Part shown: piece after piece, positions 34,204 to 34,366 of the stretch
How the letters are laid out: each line of letters starts with the position of its first letter
Numbering within the stretch: position 1 is the stretch's first letter
Assembly: GCA_003649615.1 (NCBI GenBank)
Contig: QMSI01000008.1
Location: 1 to 34,366 of the forward strand
From: Thermoprotei archaeon
GTDB taxonomy: Archaea; Thermoproteota; Methanomethylicia; Nezhaarchaeales; B40-G2
DNA: 34,366 nt
Reading direction: 5' to 3'
Notes under the pieces: model-generated
What the model saw: the letters and a program-made list of their open reading frames with translations, nothing else
Told to the model about the DNA's origin: nothing
The model's database searches: none
Program-made: the position numbers and the translations under genes

Positions 34204-34366
34204 TTGAGGTTGGCAGCGCTGGTGATCAAGGAGCTTAAACAGCTTAGGAGGGATGTTAGAACCTTGGCCATGGTGATAGGTATGCCCATAATAGTGATGG
34301 TTCTCTTCGGCTGGGGTTATGGGGGAGGAATGGGGCACATACCTATAGCTGTCGCTAACCTCGACC
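34204..34366 (+). CDS. ABC-2 permease, N-terminal fragment, mirror copy
   Basis: Mirror of 1-163. The window ends at exactly the same codon on both sides, so the break belongs to the palindrome and not to two independent truncations. Confidence 0.78.
   Translation, partial: MRLAALVIKELKQLRRDVRTLAMVIGMPIIVMVLFGWGYGGGMGHIPIAVANLD

Larger units (their letters stand above)
17184..34366. repeat. Right arm of the perfect inverted repeat
   Basis: This is the reverse complement of bases 1-17183 with no spacer between arms. It adds no new information. Its genes most likely represent the same locus read on the other strand rather than second copies. Confidence 0.98.

Noticed and set aside
1-34366. 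Gene duplication giving two copies of the his, glyA and leu-type genes
   Set aside because: Identity extends through intergenic DNA to the exact window ends with no spacer, which points to a fold-back and not to evolved paralogues.

Overview
The window is one perfect inverted duplication. Bases 1-17183 are repeated as their exact reverse complement in 17184-34366. There is no spacer: the symmetry axis falls inside CCTAGG, between 17183 and 17184. Every feature at position x has an identical partner at 34367-x on the other strand, so only about 17.2 kb is unique. The most economical reading is an assembly or amplification fold-back; a hairpin end or inverted dimer cannot be excluded from sequence alone. 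Left-arm features are described in full. Right-arm copies are listed briefly and should not be counted as paralogues.

The unique sequence looks like a thermophilic archaeon of the TACK/Thermoproteota type; I cannot name the class. Supporting signs are TATA boxes about 26 bases before starts, GGTG-type ribosome sites, very frequent TTG starts, AGG/AGA arginine codons, a TrmB-family regulator, an AbrB-PhoU protein, a bifunctional phosphoglucose/phosphomannose isomerase, an archaeal endonuclease IV relative, and a tRNA gene without encoded CCA.

Left arm in order: a truncated ABC-2 permease and its ATPase (minus) diverge from a TrmB-family regulator (plus). A stand-alone glutamine amidotransferase (minus) diverges from an isopropylmalate/homoaconitate isomerase small subunit (plus). 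A minus-strand group follows, transcribed as AbrB-PhoU protein, isopropylmalate-dehydrogenase-family enzyme, serine hydroxymethyltransferase; just upstream, with its own promoter, lies an isopropylmalate/homocitrate-synthase-like enzyme. Divergent from that is a histidine cluster: hisD, hisH, hisA, a DHH phosphoesterase and hisF. After it come a small DUF2061-like membrane protein, an unidentified coiled-coil protein (minus), PGI/PMI, a small four-cysteine protein, an endonuclease-IV-like protein (minus), a winged-helix protein, deoxyribose-phosphate aldolase and tRNA-Val(UAC). The axis lies 90 bases beyond the tRNA.

Functionally, the arm covers the HisHF/HisA/HisD part of histidine synthesis and three of the four activities of a leucine-type or homocitrate-type chain elongation (the isomerase large subunit is missing). 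It also carries one-carbon metabolism, sugar-phosphate metabolism, and a regulated ABC exporter. No CRISPR array, insertion sequence, rRNA, or phage or plasmid gene was seen, and no gene-free stretch exceeds 300 bases. The best biological leads are the DHH phosphoesterase inside the histidine cluster and a hisA that seems to start at a non-canonical codon.
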